Below, piece after piece: positions 45,501 to 57,565 of a DNA stretch of 64,000 nt. Positions within the stretch are counted from its first letter, which is position 1; each line of letters begins with the position of its first letter. Position numbers and translations under genes: made by a program. The notes under the pieces are model-generated. The model ran no database searches. It was not told the DNA's origin and saw only the letters and a program-made list of their open reading frames with translations. The stretch is from Crambe crambe (Eukaryota > Porifera > Demospongiae > Poecilosclerida > Crambeidae): contig OZ004597.1 of assembly GCA_963924555.1 (NCBI GenBank), positions 3,676,404-3,740,403 on the forward strand. The letters run 5' to 3'.

Positions 45501-46392
45501 TGTCAGTGCACCTGCTACATCACAGTATATCATGCAGGAACACTCTGGTGCACCAGCTTCATCACAGTATAAAGGAGAGGAACACTCCAATGCACCAGCT
45601 TCATCACAGTATACTATAACGCAACAAAGAGAGGGACAATATGGTGCACCAGCTTCATCACAGTATAGTATTATGCAACAAAGAGAGGGACAATATGGTG
45701 CACCAGCTTCATCACAGTATAGTATTATGCAACAAAGAGAGGGACAATATGGTGCACCAGCTTCATCACAGTATACTATAACGCAACAAAGAGAGGGACA
45801 ATATGGTGCACCAGCTTCATCACAGTATACTATAATGCAACAAGGAGAAGGACACTCCAGTGCACCAGCTTCATCACGGCATACTATTATGCAACGAGGA
45901 GAGGGACACTCCAGTGTACCAGCTGCATCACAGCATACTATTATGCAACGAGGAGAGGGACACTCCAGTGTACCAGCTTCATCACAACATACTATTATGC
46001 AACGAGGAGAGGGACACTCCAGTGTACCAGCTTCATCACAGCATACTATTATGCAACAAAGACAGCTCAAGGAACACTTTAGTGCACCAGCTGCATCACA
46101 CTATAATACAATGCAGCAAGGAGAGCTCAAGGTTCCACACGTACACTTCAGTGCACCTGCATCACTTCATCAAGAAGAGGTCAGGAAAAACTTCAGTCTA
46201 CCAGCTGCATCACATGTTAAGAAGCAAGGAGAGCTGCTCAAGGAACACTTCAGTGCACCAGCTGCATCACGGCATAATCTTACAGAACTAGCAGAGCTAG
46301 ACCTCAAGGAACACTTCAGTGCACCAGCACAGTATCATATGTTAAGGGAGCAGCAATATTCATCATCTGATTCGGAAGACACTGACTCCTAG
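42537..46392 (+). CDS. Receptor-like membrane protein A with a YxxM-repeat cytoplasmic tail (~982 aa)
   Basis: Ten exons: 42537-42614, 42666-42714, 42762-42862, 42916-42999, 43196-43292, 43347-43384, 43603-43740, 43824-43931, 44028-44228 and 44338-46392. Signal peptide MAKPLITVLLLLIVNG; a Cys-rich ectodomain of about 280 residues (KECCLDIDKDDSECGE, CPGVDQDPDRGCSPVDCAIK); an EGF-like C6 stretch (CNHG...CVCDKGWMSSGIH...WC); one long hydrophobic helix built across the last intron (LEIFLII|LLLILNTALTM); basic stop-transfer NPYSSARKLKFR. The tail of about 660 residues is one exon, made of tandem repeats such as APASSQYTIMQQGEGHSS, with eleven YxxM tyrosine motifs and an acidic end SSDSEDTDS. YxxM is the classic binding site for PI3-kinase SH2 domains, so a signalling role is possible but inferred. 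I do not recognise the ectodomain. Gene B next door has the same ectodomain and intron positions. Confidence 0.85.
44700..46120 (+). repeat. Coding tandem repeats in the tail of gene A
   Basis: Units of about 18-35 codons with the core (S)APASSQY-x-I-M-Q-Q. The highest identity is in three ~120-bp blocks (45110-45560) and in 57-60-bp blocks (45590-46060). Variation among units affects the tyrosine: some units have HTIM or HNTM instead of YTIM or YNTM, and two have YTIT. Confidence 0.9.
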
Positions 46393-46449
46393 AGATAACA
46401 CACATTACCTTATTAGGCTACATGATACATTGCACATGCGCGATTTTAG

Positions 46450-46460
46450 GCGCATGCGCA
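46450..46460. promoter_or_regulatory. NRF1-like palindrome upstream of gene B
   Basis: GCGCATGCGCA matches the NRF1 consensus (YGCGCAYGCGCR) except at the edge, 52 bp before the start codon of gene B and 58 bp after the stop of gene A. A similar but weaker GCATGCGCA is at about 54008. Confidence 0.45.
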
Positions 46461-46511
46461 CTAGGGAACCATAGTAACATAGTCTTGCATGCAGTCTAAT
46501 TGCAAGGTCAG

Positions 46512-49500
46512 ATGGACAAGTTTATTCTAGTGTTTCTTGCAGTAATTATGCGATTAGCAGCCAGCAAAGAAACTGGTACATTGTTTCCAGTCATTATCGC
46601 AGTAAGAATTTGCTAGCTAGCTAGCATAGCTATCATAGATGTATCAGAATAGATTAAAAATTATCTCTGTATAGGACTCAGGTACATTGGAGATGGAGAA
46701 ATTTGAAACAGTTCTTACCTTTTGTGAGTGATAGTTCAGAAAGCACACTGAATAACTTGTGTATATCTCAGGGGCCAGGGGAGCTTCATACATTCTGCTC
46801 AAAATTGACAAGTACCTAGCTGGTATGGTGTGCAGTATTTTTCAATCATTTCTGATTGACTGAGCAACATAACTGCATGCACAATTGGTTGTCTGGTAAT
46901 GTGAACTTAGGATTGTGTAGCATTTTTAGACTTGTTGCACTATTTTTGAAGTTGCACACATAAAACTCAATTATAATAATTCTTGGGTCCAGAGGTATGT
47001 AGCAAATGGTTTTCATTGATGTTTATAATTTAGATATTCAGATTGAAAGTGTTGCCAATGATGAACAGAATATCACTGTTGCCCCCAAAGAGTGTTGCCT
47101 TCACATAGAGGAGCAGGATTCAGAATGTGGAGAGGTATACATAGCTATTATTGTCATAATCATAATCTGAACCTGAAATCATGATTATGCAGGTTATGCA
47201 ATTGCGACAGCCTGTTCATTTAACTATAGGAGGTGAAAATCCACCTGGAAGAGTTCATTTTTCATTTAGAAATCTTGTATGTAAACTTAAGTTTTAGCAC
47301 ATAATTGTAGCCAGCTATAACAGACCATGTAGCTCAATAATGTGAGATTAAAAAAGGGGCGTGATTGCCGTCATTCTGTAGCATAAAATTTAATGTGATC
47401 TTTGTAAAGCAGCACTGCTCTCCATAAGACTTAATATCTTGCCCCTTTAGAGGTGTATAGGTCATATGATACACACACAGGTAGCTAAATGGTTTCATTG
47501 TATGCACATGGACTATTATATCAATTACTGCTTGCAGTATGCAAGATACAGGAAAGGAAACTGTTCCTTTACTCTATACTCGAGGAATGGTCTCCCTTGG
47601 AAATTTGAACACATTATACAATTCAATACTTTCCCTGAAGGTAAATAGCTAAATCCACTAACCATGAATGCAATGTATGTTAACACTAATACTATTTGCA
47701 TGTAGGATACATGGAAAGCCACTCCCGTTGTCCAGGAATAGATCAGGTATTAAGCTAATTAATTAGATCATCCTCGTTATCAAAAAAAAAAAATTCAACT
47801 CAGGACCCAGACAGAGGATGTGCTCCAGTTGATTGTGCTATAAAATATCAAGGTATGAGGAGTTTCTATCGTGAAAGTGCAAGGAAATGTGAGAAAGTGG
47901 TGGAGTGTGACACAAGAGCAAGTGATGGAGTATCCGTAATAGCTGTAAGTATATAGTTATGCGTGGAGGAGGACATAACAGAGCTGATGCCAGCCCAAAC
48001 CTCTATGGAAGCAAAATTGCATTATAGTGGGGTAGCTATACAATTAAACTCATATCAGAAATGGGATATGTCTATCTCATGCGATAGTTTATAGCTATAG
48101 GGGAAAATATTGTTTGCTATACATAGGAAAATGAATCAGCTTGGTTTCACAGAATTTTTATAACTCTTTCAGTACTATGACTCAGAGGAGAACTTGTGCC
48201 ATCCACTGGACTCCTATTTGAATGATGGTGTAATGCTCGAAGAAAATGATATTATTATTCCAGCTGAACTTGATCCTTCACAAAATATGATATATCCTGA
48301 CTTTGAACCCAAACGAATAGCATTACTGGTATGCAAGCAATGTGGGTACAGTGAACTCCCTCTAATCCCGAATAAGCCACCCCTGTATTCACAACACTTT
48401 AAAAAGTCCTAATGTATATAAATTCACCCCTGAAAAATGAGGCCACCCTTCTAATCAGGACACTTCTGCAGGCCCCAGAAGGTGGCTGGATTAGAGGGAG
48501 TCCACTGTATTAAATTTAGAATTTTAGCAAGTGCAGTCCAAGAAGTTCGAACAAGAACTAGCTAGCTAACAATAATAGCTACCAAACACCTATTAAGCTG
48601 CTAAAATTAATATTATCAATTTTAGTACCTGCAAATTTAATAATAGCAATAGCTATGTCTTTAATGATCATTCTATAGATGGAAAAAGGTGAATATGATC
48701 TTAAATGCAATCATGGATCTCAAAAGGGACCAATTTGTGAATGTGATGACGGATGGATGTCTAGTGGTATTCATAAAGATAATGCTCTGAACTTCAACTG
48801 GTGTGATAAAATGATAGTTGACAATGCTGCTTCCCTACAAATGGAGCCAAGGCGATTATCAAAAGGTGTGGAAATCTTACTTATCATAGTATCCTTATAC
48901 ATCCCAGGGTAGATTTTCCTGTGATTCATATTTATACCTTCTATTTTCCTTAATAATACTTTTTTTTAGTTACTTTCTCTGCTGAATATTATTTTATCAA
49001 TATGCTGGGTTTATATCGTCTACCTACTAGTCAAAAGTTCTATAACAGCTCTACAAAGGTCACCAAATTTTGACTCCGGCTATCCAAAGCAGCGGAATTT
49101 TGACTCTGGCTCTCCAAAAAATTTTATATCCGGGAAACAAGATTCACAAACTTCTTCCCCATCAAGATCAGGGCAGCAAACTTATGTGTCGGGACAACCA
49201 ACTTTTTTATCAAGGCAGCAAAGTAGGCAACAAAGTGCTGTCTCAGCTTCCGGGTCAGGGCAGAAAAGTTCTACACAACAAGGAAAGCAGCAAAGTTCTC
49301 CATCAAGACTGTCATCATACCAAGGGCAAGGTTTCTTGTCAAGCAATGTATCACCATCCCAAGAGCGAACTTCTCCATCAAGCCATACATTAATATGGTC
49401 ACCAACTATACCATCTCAAGGGCAAAGTCAGATACCATCTTATATATCAAAGCAATCAGCAAGTCAGGCATCAAAATATATATCAGGGAGGCAATTACCT

Positions 49501-52500
49501 TCTGTTTCAGAGCAGCAAAGTTCTATATCGCCAGGAAAGTGGCAAAGTTCTCCATCAAGCCATGTATCAAGAATGTCATCATACAAAGGGCAAAGTTTGG
49601 TATCAAGTCATGTATCGTCATCAGCCCAAAACCTAGCCTCTCCATCAAACCATGTTTCAAGACAGCCACCAACTATACCATCCCAAGGGCAAAGTCAGAT
49701 TTCAAAATATCTATCTTACATGTCAGAACTGTCGGTTCCAGCATCAAGAGTTCGAAGTGAGACATCAGAATTCATGACAGGGAGGCAATCACCTACTGTA
49801 TCGGAGCAGCAAAGTTCTATACTGCCAGGAAAGTGGCAAAGTTCTCCATCGAGCCATATATCAAGAATGTCATCATACAAAGGGCAAAGTTTGGTATCAA
49901 GTCATGTGTCATCATCCCAAAATCAAACTTCTCCATCAAGCCATGTATCACAACGGTCACAAACTGTACCATCCCAAGGGCAAAGTCGGATATTATCGAA
50001 ACATCTATCTCATGTGTCAGAACCATCAATTCCAGCATCAAGTGAGACCTCAGAAAATATGTCAGAGAGTTCTGTGTCAGAGCAGCAAAGTTCTATAGTT
50101 TCAAAAAAGCAACAAAAAAATTCTCCATCAAGCCATGTATCAAGAATGTCATCACACAGAGGGCAAAGTTTGGTATCAAGTCATGTATCATCATCCCAAA
50201 AGCGAACTTCTCCATCAAGCCATGTATCAAGACGGTCACCAACTGTACAAAGTCAAATATCAAAATATCTATCTCATGTGTCAGAACCATCAGTTCCAGC
50301 ATCAAGTGAGACATCAGAAAATATGTCAGAGAGTTCTGTATCAGAGCAGCAAAGTTCTATAATGTCAGAAAAGCAACAAAAAAATTATTCTCCATCAAGC
50401 CATTTTTCAAGAATGTCATCACACAGAGGGCAAAGTTTGGTATCAAGTCATGTATCATCATCCCAAAAGCAAACTTCTCCATCAAGCTATGCATCAAGAC
50501 AGTCACCAACTGTACAAAGTCAAATATCAAAATATCTATCAGAACCAGCATCAAGTGAGACCTCAGAAAATATGTCAGGGAGTTCTGTATCAGAGCAGCA
50601 AAGTTCTATAGTGTCAAAAAAGCAACAAAAAAGTTCTCCATCAAGCCATGTATCAAGAATGTCATCATACAGAGGACAAAGTTTGGTATCAAGTCATGTA
50701 TCATCATCCCAAAAGCGAACTTCTCAATCAAGCCATGTATCAAGACCCCAAGGGCAAAGTCAAATATCAAAACATCTCTCTCACGTGTCAGAACCATCAG
50801 TTCCAACATCAAGGGTTCAAAGTGAAACATCAGAATTAGAATATATGTCAGGGAGTTCTGTATTGGAGCAGCAAAGTTCCATAGTGTCAGAAAAGCGGCG
50901 AAAAAGTCCATCAAGCCATGTATCATCAAGTTTGGTATCAAGTCATGTATTATCATCTCAAAATCGAACTTCTCCATCAAGCCAGATATCAAGACGGTCA
51001 CCAACTATACCATTATCGCAAGGGCAAAGTGTCATATCAACACGGTCACCAACTACATCATCCAAAGGGAAAAGTTCTCCATTAAGACCATCCCAAGAAC
51101 AAATTTCTTGGCCATCAAGCTACGTATCAAGGCAGTCACCAACTACACTATCCCAAGGAGAAAGTTCCACATCAACTACATTATCCCAAAGGAAAAGTTC
51201 TCCATCAAGCCATGTATCAAGACGGTCACCAACTATACTATCCCAAGGGGAAAGTTCCACGTCAACTACACTATCCCAAAGGAAAAGTTCTCCATCAAGC
51301 CATGTATCAAGACGGTCACCAACTACACTATCCCAAGGGGAAAGTTCCACGTCAACTACACTATCCCAAAGGAAAAGTTCTCCATCAAGCCATGTATCAA
51401 GACAGTCACCAACTATACCACAGTCACCAACTACACTCTCCCAAGGGAGTTATTCATCAAGCCGCACATCAAGCCATGTATCACCATCCCATGAGCGAAC
51501 TTCTCCATCAAATCATGTATCAAGACGGTCACCAACTACACTATCCCAAGGGGAAAGTTTCACATCAACTACACTATCCCAAAGGAAAAGTTCTCCATCA
51601 AGCCATGTATCAAGACAGTCTCCAACTATACCACAGTCACCAACTACACTCTCCCAAGGGAGTTATTCATCAAGCCACATATCAAGCCATGTATCACCAT
51701 CCCATAAGCGAACTTCTCCATCAAGCCATGTATCAAGACGGTCACCAACTACACTATTCCAAGGGGAACTATCCCAAAGGGAAAGTTCTCCATCAAGCCA
51801 TGTATCAAGACAGTCACCAACTATACCACAGTCACCAACTACACTCTCCCAAGGGAGTTATTCATCAAGCTACATATCAAGCCATGTATCACCATCCCAT
51901 GAGCGAACTTCTCCATCAAGCCATGTATCAAGACGGTCACCAACTACACTATCCCAAGGGGAAAGTTCCACATCAAGCCATGTATCAAGACGGTCACCAA
52001 CTACTCTATCCCAAGGGGAAAGTCCTCCATCAAGCTACATATCAAGTCATGTATCACCATCCCATGAGCGAACTTCTCCATCAAGCCAACCAACTACACT
52101 ATCCCAAGGGGAAAGTTCCACATCAACTACACTATCCCAAAGGAAAAGTTCTCCATCAAGCCATGTATCAAGACAGTCACCAACTATACTATCCCAAGGG
52201 GAAAGTTCCACGTCAACTACACTATCCCAAAGGAAAAGTTCTCCATCAAGCCATGTATCAAGACGGTCACCAACTACACTATCCCAAGGGGAAAGTTCCA
52301 CGTCAAGCCATGTATCAAGACAGTCACCAACTACTCTATCCCAAGGGGAAAGTCCTCCATCAAGCTACATATCAAGTCATGTATCACCATCCCATGAGCG
52401 AACTTCTCCATCAAGCCAACCAACTACACTATCCCAAGGGGAAAGTTCCACATCAACTACACTATCCCAAAGGAAAAGTTCTCCATCAAGCCATGTATCA

Positions 52501-53835
52501 AGACAGTCACCAACTACACTATCCCAAAGGGAAAGTAGTATACTATCCCAAGGCCAAAGTTCCGCATCCAGATGGTCACGAAGTACACCATCCCAAGGAC
52601 ACAGTTCTCCATCAAGCAATGTATCAAGACGGTCACCAACCATACCATCCCAAGGCCAAAGTCAGACATCAAAATCTTATGTATCAGAACGATCAACTCC
52701 AGCACCAGAAAGTCGAAGTCAGAAATCAGAACATAAAATGTCAGAGCAAACTTCTCCATCAAGCCATGTATCATCACCAACTACATTATCCCAAGGAAGT
52801 TCTACATCAAGATGGTCACCAACTACAGAGCAAAGCTCCCCATCAAGCTATGAATCAAGATACCCACGGTCACCATCCCAAGGGCAAAGTGCCATATCTA
52901 GATGGTCACGAACTACACCATCCCAAGGGCAGAGTTCTCCACAATCAAACCATGTATCAAGAAGATCATTATCCCAAGGAAGTTCCACATCAAGACGGTC
53001 ACCAAATACACCACCCCAAGAGCAGAGTGCATCAAGCTATGGATCAAGACACCCACAGTCACCATCCCAAGGTCAAAGTTCCACATCTAGATGGTCACAA
53101 ACTACACGGCAGAGTTCTCCACAATCAAACCATATCTCAAGAAGATCACCAACCACACTATCCCAAGGAAGTTCCACATCACCCCCATCAAGCCATGTAT
53201 CAAGACGGTCGCCAACTATACCATCCCATGGGCAAAGTCAGACATCAGAATCTTATGTGTCAGAACAATCAACTCCAGCATCAGAAAGTCACAGTCGGAC
53301 ATCGAGACAATCATCTTTGGCGTCGGGGCAGCAAATTCCCCTATCGAAACGTTCAAGTACTCATGTATCATGGATGCATCCTGATGTGGTATCAAGGTGG
53401 CGTTCTCTTTCATCAAGAGAACAAAATTCAGCATTAAGTTATGCATCAGATCGATCATCAAGTCCATCATCGAGTTATATATCAGAGAAGCAAAGTCGAT
53501 TGTCAAAAAGATCATCAAGTTATACATCAGAGAAGCAAAGTCGACCAAGTCCGTCTCAAAGTTATATGTCAGGGCGGCAAAGTCGATCGTCAAGAAGGCA
53601 AAGTCCATCATCAAGTTATAAGAGTTATATGTCAGAGAGGCAAAGTCAATCACAAAGTCCATCATCAAGTTATCTACCAAAGAGGCAAAGTCGATTATCA
53701 AGAAGACTAAGTCCATCATCAAGTTATCAAAGTTTTATGTCAGGGGGGAGGCAAAGTCAATCAGAGCTTAAGGAACGGACAAGGTCATCAACACGGCATT
53801 CTATAATGTCAGAAGAGGAAGACAGTGATTACTAA
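46512..53835 (+). CDS. Receptor-like membrane protein B with a giant Ser/Pro/Arg-rich tail (~1,946 aa)
   Basis: Ten exons: 46512-46601, 46675-46723, 47034-47134, 47193-47276, 47538-47640, 47706-47746, 47804-47944, 48173-48328, 48679-48888 and 48970-53835. Exons 2-4 have exactly the same lengths as in gene A. Signal peptide MDKFILVFLAVIMRLAAS; ectodomain with KECCLHIEEQDSECGE, YARYRKGNCSF, CPGIDQDPDRGCAPVDCAIK and the EGF-like CNHG...CECDDGWMSSGIH...WC; helix LLII|LLSLLNIILSICWVYIVYLL. The tail of about 1,600 residues, a single exon, is rich in Ser, Pro, Arg and Gln with units such as SPSSHVSRRSPTTLSQGESS, and ends with an acidic MSEEEDSDY like gene A. The many S-P and R-x-x-S sites could be phosphorylated, but this is inference. 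Tandem paralogue of A; ectodomain fold unrecognised. Confidence 0.85.
48349..48508. mobile_element. MITE in an intron of gene B, TA target site
   Basis: CAGTGAACTCCCTCTAATCC and GGATTAGAGGGAGTCCACTG are terminal inverted repeats bounded by TA, as in mariner-type elements. It starts just after the splice donor of exon 8. Confidence 0.75.
49250..53330 (+). repeat. Coding tandem repeats in the tail of gene B
   Basis: Two layers can be seen. From 49500 to 50990 longer modules of roughly 250-300 bp (SPSSHVSRMSSxxGQSLVSS...VSEPSVPASSETSE) repeat about five times. From 51100 to 52540 shorter ~90-bp modules (TTLSQGESSTSTTLSQRKSS, SPSSHVSR) repeat many times with near-identical DNA. Confidence 0.9.
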
Positions 53836-54790
53836 ACATTTGTTATCTATCTTTACGTATAAAGTTATAAAGCTATAAGCTTAGTCATAAATATTATCAT
53901 GACTGCATAATCATTATCTATAAAAATAATACTCCTATAACTACATCCACAACGTGTTTCCTCTTCTGCAATCCAATTGCTAGGTCAGATATGAACGATC
54001 TTATTGTGCATGCGCATTATGTGAGCTTGTTCCCTTCAACTGGTTGACAATGCAATAATTATAATAATGCTGGCATAATAATAGGTGTCTAATGCTTGGG
54101 CTGGCTGTGCCAGACTGTGCTGATAGCTACTGATGAAGATTTCTGTGTTGCAATGGTAAAAGCAAAATGCATCAGGGGTCCTGAAACTGCTAGAAAAATT
54201 TACTTGAAATTGTTCAGGCATCTTCCACTGCTTCAGATTAAGTGTGTTTTTCATGCCTAGCTAAATAAGTTTGTACTCCATAGCAAGATACTCAGTTCTC
54301 ATACACAAGTGTTACATGTATAACTTAGCTTAATTACAGGAATAGACTTGCATGGGTAATAGCTAATAGGTTTTAAAAATCTAGTGGGCATTGCAAAAAA
54401 AAGCTCAGGTCTACAATACAGGAGCTGAGACATGTCCCTTTTATTTATGTTTTTATCATGCTGTGGGTAACTAGAACAATAAGAGCTCTAAAAAGTAATA
54501 GAAATACATCGAAACACACAAATACTAAAATGCCATTGTGTATGTGTGTGCTTTCATAATCATTACAAAAATTAGTTTAGCCCAATTTTAATGCTTCTCG
54601 AGCAGCACCCTTTCAGAAACCTTCAAATCTGAATTAAAACAGAATGATTACATTTATTATAATAATAACCACTGTAATTTTCTTATTTATAGTTATATCT
54701 AGAAGACCTGTAAATCAAGAGGGTATCCTAATGACTGAATTTCATCGCTTTAAAAGGATTATTATGCATAGTAAATCAATACTACTACTG
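53836..54790. other. Intergenic stretch without a supported gene
   Basis: AT-rich, with short A/T runs. A 72-codon minus-strand frame at 54036-54254 has no recognisable feature and is not called. Confidence 0.6.
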
Positions 54791-56427
54791 CTATGTGTAG
54801 TAGAGGTCATTAAAAAATTGACAGTATGTACAATAAGTATTGTTGTACCTAGAAGACTGCAACTGGCTCAAATTCCTTGATGGCGTAGAATAAAGCCGCC
54901 TGTAGATGGCTTGCTTTGCAGCTTCATCCTTAGCTTCAGCTCTCTTTTTTGCCAACCAGCTGATAAACAAAATTACAAGAATGCATTGAGATAATGCATT
55001 GAGATAACTATACCAGATGACCTTTCTTGCTTCTGCATAGTCAAAGGCCATAATACCACAAAATAAGTATGCTATACACTTATGCATTATCCCCAGGGTT
55101 TTTATCTATAGCTTCATATCCAGGCCTGCTTTTTCATAAAAAGTGCAGCCTGGGTAAGAGGTTGGCATAGGCCCATCAGCCTGCCAGTGCTCTTTCATGC
55201 TTGAATATGCTGCAGCTGCTGGCTTGCTGGTAGGAGTAAATGGGTTACAGTGGGCTGTTTCTATGTAGCAGTATAACCCATGCAAGCTTCTTACTCCTTA
55301 TAGGCTCTTTCTACAATTTCTGCATCCACTTTCTTTGCTGTTGCCTCTTCTTCTCTTGATTTTTTCATCAGTAATTCTTGTTCTTTTTGCTTCTGCAGCC
55401 GTTTTTGTTCAAGCCATACCATGAAAGCGGAATTTTTCTGTCCATCTATGTCATCATCAGAATTGGAGATGATTTTGGCAGATGCAATTTGACGATCTTT
55501 TTTTCTTCTTTGTTTTTTATTTTCAACCCAAGCTTTGAATGCTAATTCATTTCTTTGTTGTTTTTCTTCTAGCTCTTCTTTCACAAGCTTAGAATCATTT
55601 TTTTTTGCTTTTCGTTTTTTTGCTAACTCAGTATTCTTTTTGGCTAGCCATGCCTTATATGCAGCCTCAGCTAGCTCCTTCTTTTCTTTCTCTTCTTCAA
55701 GTTTCCTCCGCTGAGATGCAGTCAAGGGTTTCTTCCTGTATCTTTTCGTTACCATTGCAGATCTGGCTCTCTCTTTTATAGTAAGAAATTTTTTGCTTTG
55801 TTCTTGTGGCCATGATTTGCGTAAAACAACTTTAATAGCCCTATCTTCTTGTCCATGTTTTGCTGAGGACGTTTTGGAGCCCTGGTATAGTGAATTTTCA
55901 AAATCTTCACTATATTCAGTGTCCTGGTCTGGTGAATAGTTTGATTCATTTTCTTTTTTGGAAGAATTGCTATATTCATCATCCTGGGATGGATGGTCAA
56001 AATCTTCACTGTATTCAGTGTCCTGGTCTGGTGGATCATTCTCTGTCTTTGAAGCATTGCTACCTTCACTGTCCTGGCATGGATGATCAAAATCTTCACT
56101 GTATTCAGTGTCCTGGTCTGGTAGATCTCTCTCTGAATTCTTTGCAGTGTTGCTACCTTCACCATCCTGGTCAAAATCTTCACTGTATTCCGTGTCTTTC
56201 TTGCTATCGGATGAATGGTCAGAACTTTCAAATTCTTCATTGTATTCAGTGTCCTGATCTGGTGGATGGTTAGATGCATCTTTGTTTGAACTGTTGCCAT
56301 TTTTGGTATCTTGGGATAGTGGACGATTTGCTTGCATGTCTGCCTCTGCAACTAGCTCAAACTTACCATCTCTCTCTATTAAAACACCTTCTCCAGAGAC
56401 TTTCTTGGCCCTTTCTAAATCAGCCAT
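54791..56427 (-). CDS. CCDC181: CCDC181-like coiled-coil protein
   Basis: Two exons on the minus strand: 55295-56427 and 54791-54959; together exactly 434 codons including stop. The conserved block VLIERDGKFELV near residue 20 matches the ERDGKFEL block of human CCDC181, a microtubule-associated protein of cilia and sperm flagella. The C-terminal half has the charged coiled coil with repeated AYKAWLAKK, AFKAWVENKKQ, AFMVWLEQKR and, across the intron, AYKDWLAKKRAEAK: the spaced F/Y-K-x-W-L modules of the family. Residues about 45-190 contain five DTEYSEDF acidic repeats, reminiscent of the single EEYEDDFE motif at the start of the human protein. The human order is different, because the acidic motif there precedes the ERDGKFEL block. 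The last residues (after QSSR) are uncertain, since a GTACAA donor might remove them. Confidence 0.85.
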
Positions 56428-56626
56428 GAATCTATTTTCATGGCTTTCTTCTAACTATGATCAGACCAAAATATTGTTAATGTGTTGCTATGACAACCTG
56501 CGCGCACGTGACATAGAGATTGCCGCACGCGCGCATAATTAATTACAAGTACAAGTCACCATCCTTTACCTTCTTTTTATTGTTCGAAAAAAAATTAAAA
56601 CGTCGTGATAATATCTACTATCTATG
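56428..56626. promoter_or_regulatory. Upstream region of the CCDC181-like gene
   Basis: Contains CGCGCACGTGACA and GCCGCACGCGCGCAT at about 56499-56535, a local GC-rich island 70-110 bp before the start codon, with a CACGTGAC E-box. Promoter role inferred. Confidence 0.4.
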
Positions 56627-57565
56627 TTATAACATAGATAGTAGACACGGAACAGGATTGGAAACTTAATACTACCATGCGCGTGCTATCCGTGTTTGCC
56701 GGGAAAATTTGGCGCGAGATATGAATGCATAGTTACCACATAATAGTTAAGAATGAGTTCTGCAAAAGATATCAGAGCGAATATTAGTTTAGTAGCTTAA
56801 TATTAGCTGGACTAGAGTGTTTCCATGTTGTGCTTTTATAAAAATAATAAAATTTAATATGAGACTAGATCTAGCTAGATAGTATAAATCTATGAGAGAT
56901 TCAGTATCTCAAGTTTTGAAAGATGAAGAGTTTAGTCTTCCTCTCCAGCCATCTATAGATGCCCGTTCTTGTGCAGAGAGCGATAATAAAACATGATATA
57001 TAATGCAAATAAATAATAGAAATGTAATAATGATAACTATTTAACCCATAGTTTAACACTGCAATCAAAAAAAACTAACAGCTATGAATCAATATAACAT
57101 ATATCATCCGATAGACAAACTATTATACTACTAAAAGATATCAAACGCTTGACTTCTAAATTTATATTAGTCCTGTTCTAGTCCCACAAATTGGTAGGCC
57201 TATAAAATCTTTAGCAACATATCCTACACCAAAAACAGTTATTACACTCTTTATTTCAGTCTATTCCAGTAAGAAACTTTACCTTCCAAACTTATATAGG
57301 ATAAAATTGCAAAAAAAACACTTGTACTCGTAGCTCTAGTCCCACAAAGTCTGTAGTCTGGCATAGCACCGCCCACCGACTTCAGTAGGTGGTCTGGTGA
57401 CATACAATACAACGAGTTGTGCCGTTTAGCTGGAAACCGGCTAAATCAATGAATATCATTAAATGACGTTTTATGACATAAAATTACGTAATCACTTGGC
57501 GCCTTTTCCAATAACTTCGCGCGCTAAAATTGCACCTGCTATAGTGCATCAACTTCCAGCAAATA

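Noticed and set aside
44435..46291. Minus-strand and second-frame open stretches over the gene A tail
   Set aside because: Cys- and His-rich translations that mirror the repeat unit of gene A; no start, splice or domain support.
49070..53722. Long alternative frames overlapping the gene B tail (for example 51212-53437, 741 codons plus, and several minus-strand frames)
   Set aside because: They repeat with the same period as the Ser-rich frame and stay open because the repeat unit has no stop in those frames. The Ser-rich frame is joined in phase to the ectodomain exons and has the shared acidic end.
54036..54254. 72-codon minus-strand frame with a hydrophobic end
   Set aside because: No family match, no clear splice partners and a low-complexity C-terminus.
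55776..56351. Minus-strand 191-codon frame inside the CCDC181-like gene
   Set aside because: Shifted-frame shadow of the acidic repeats.
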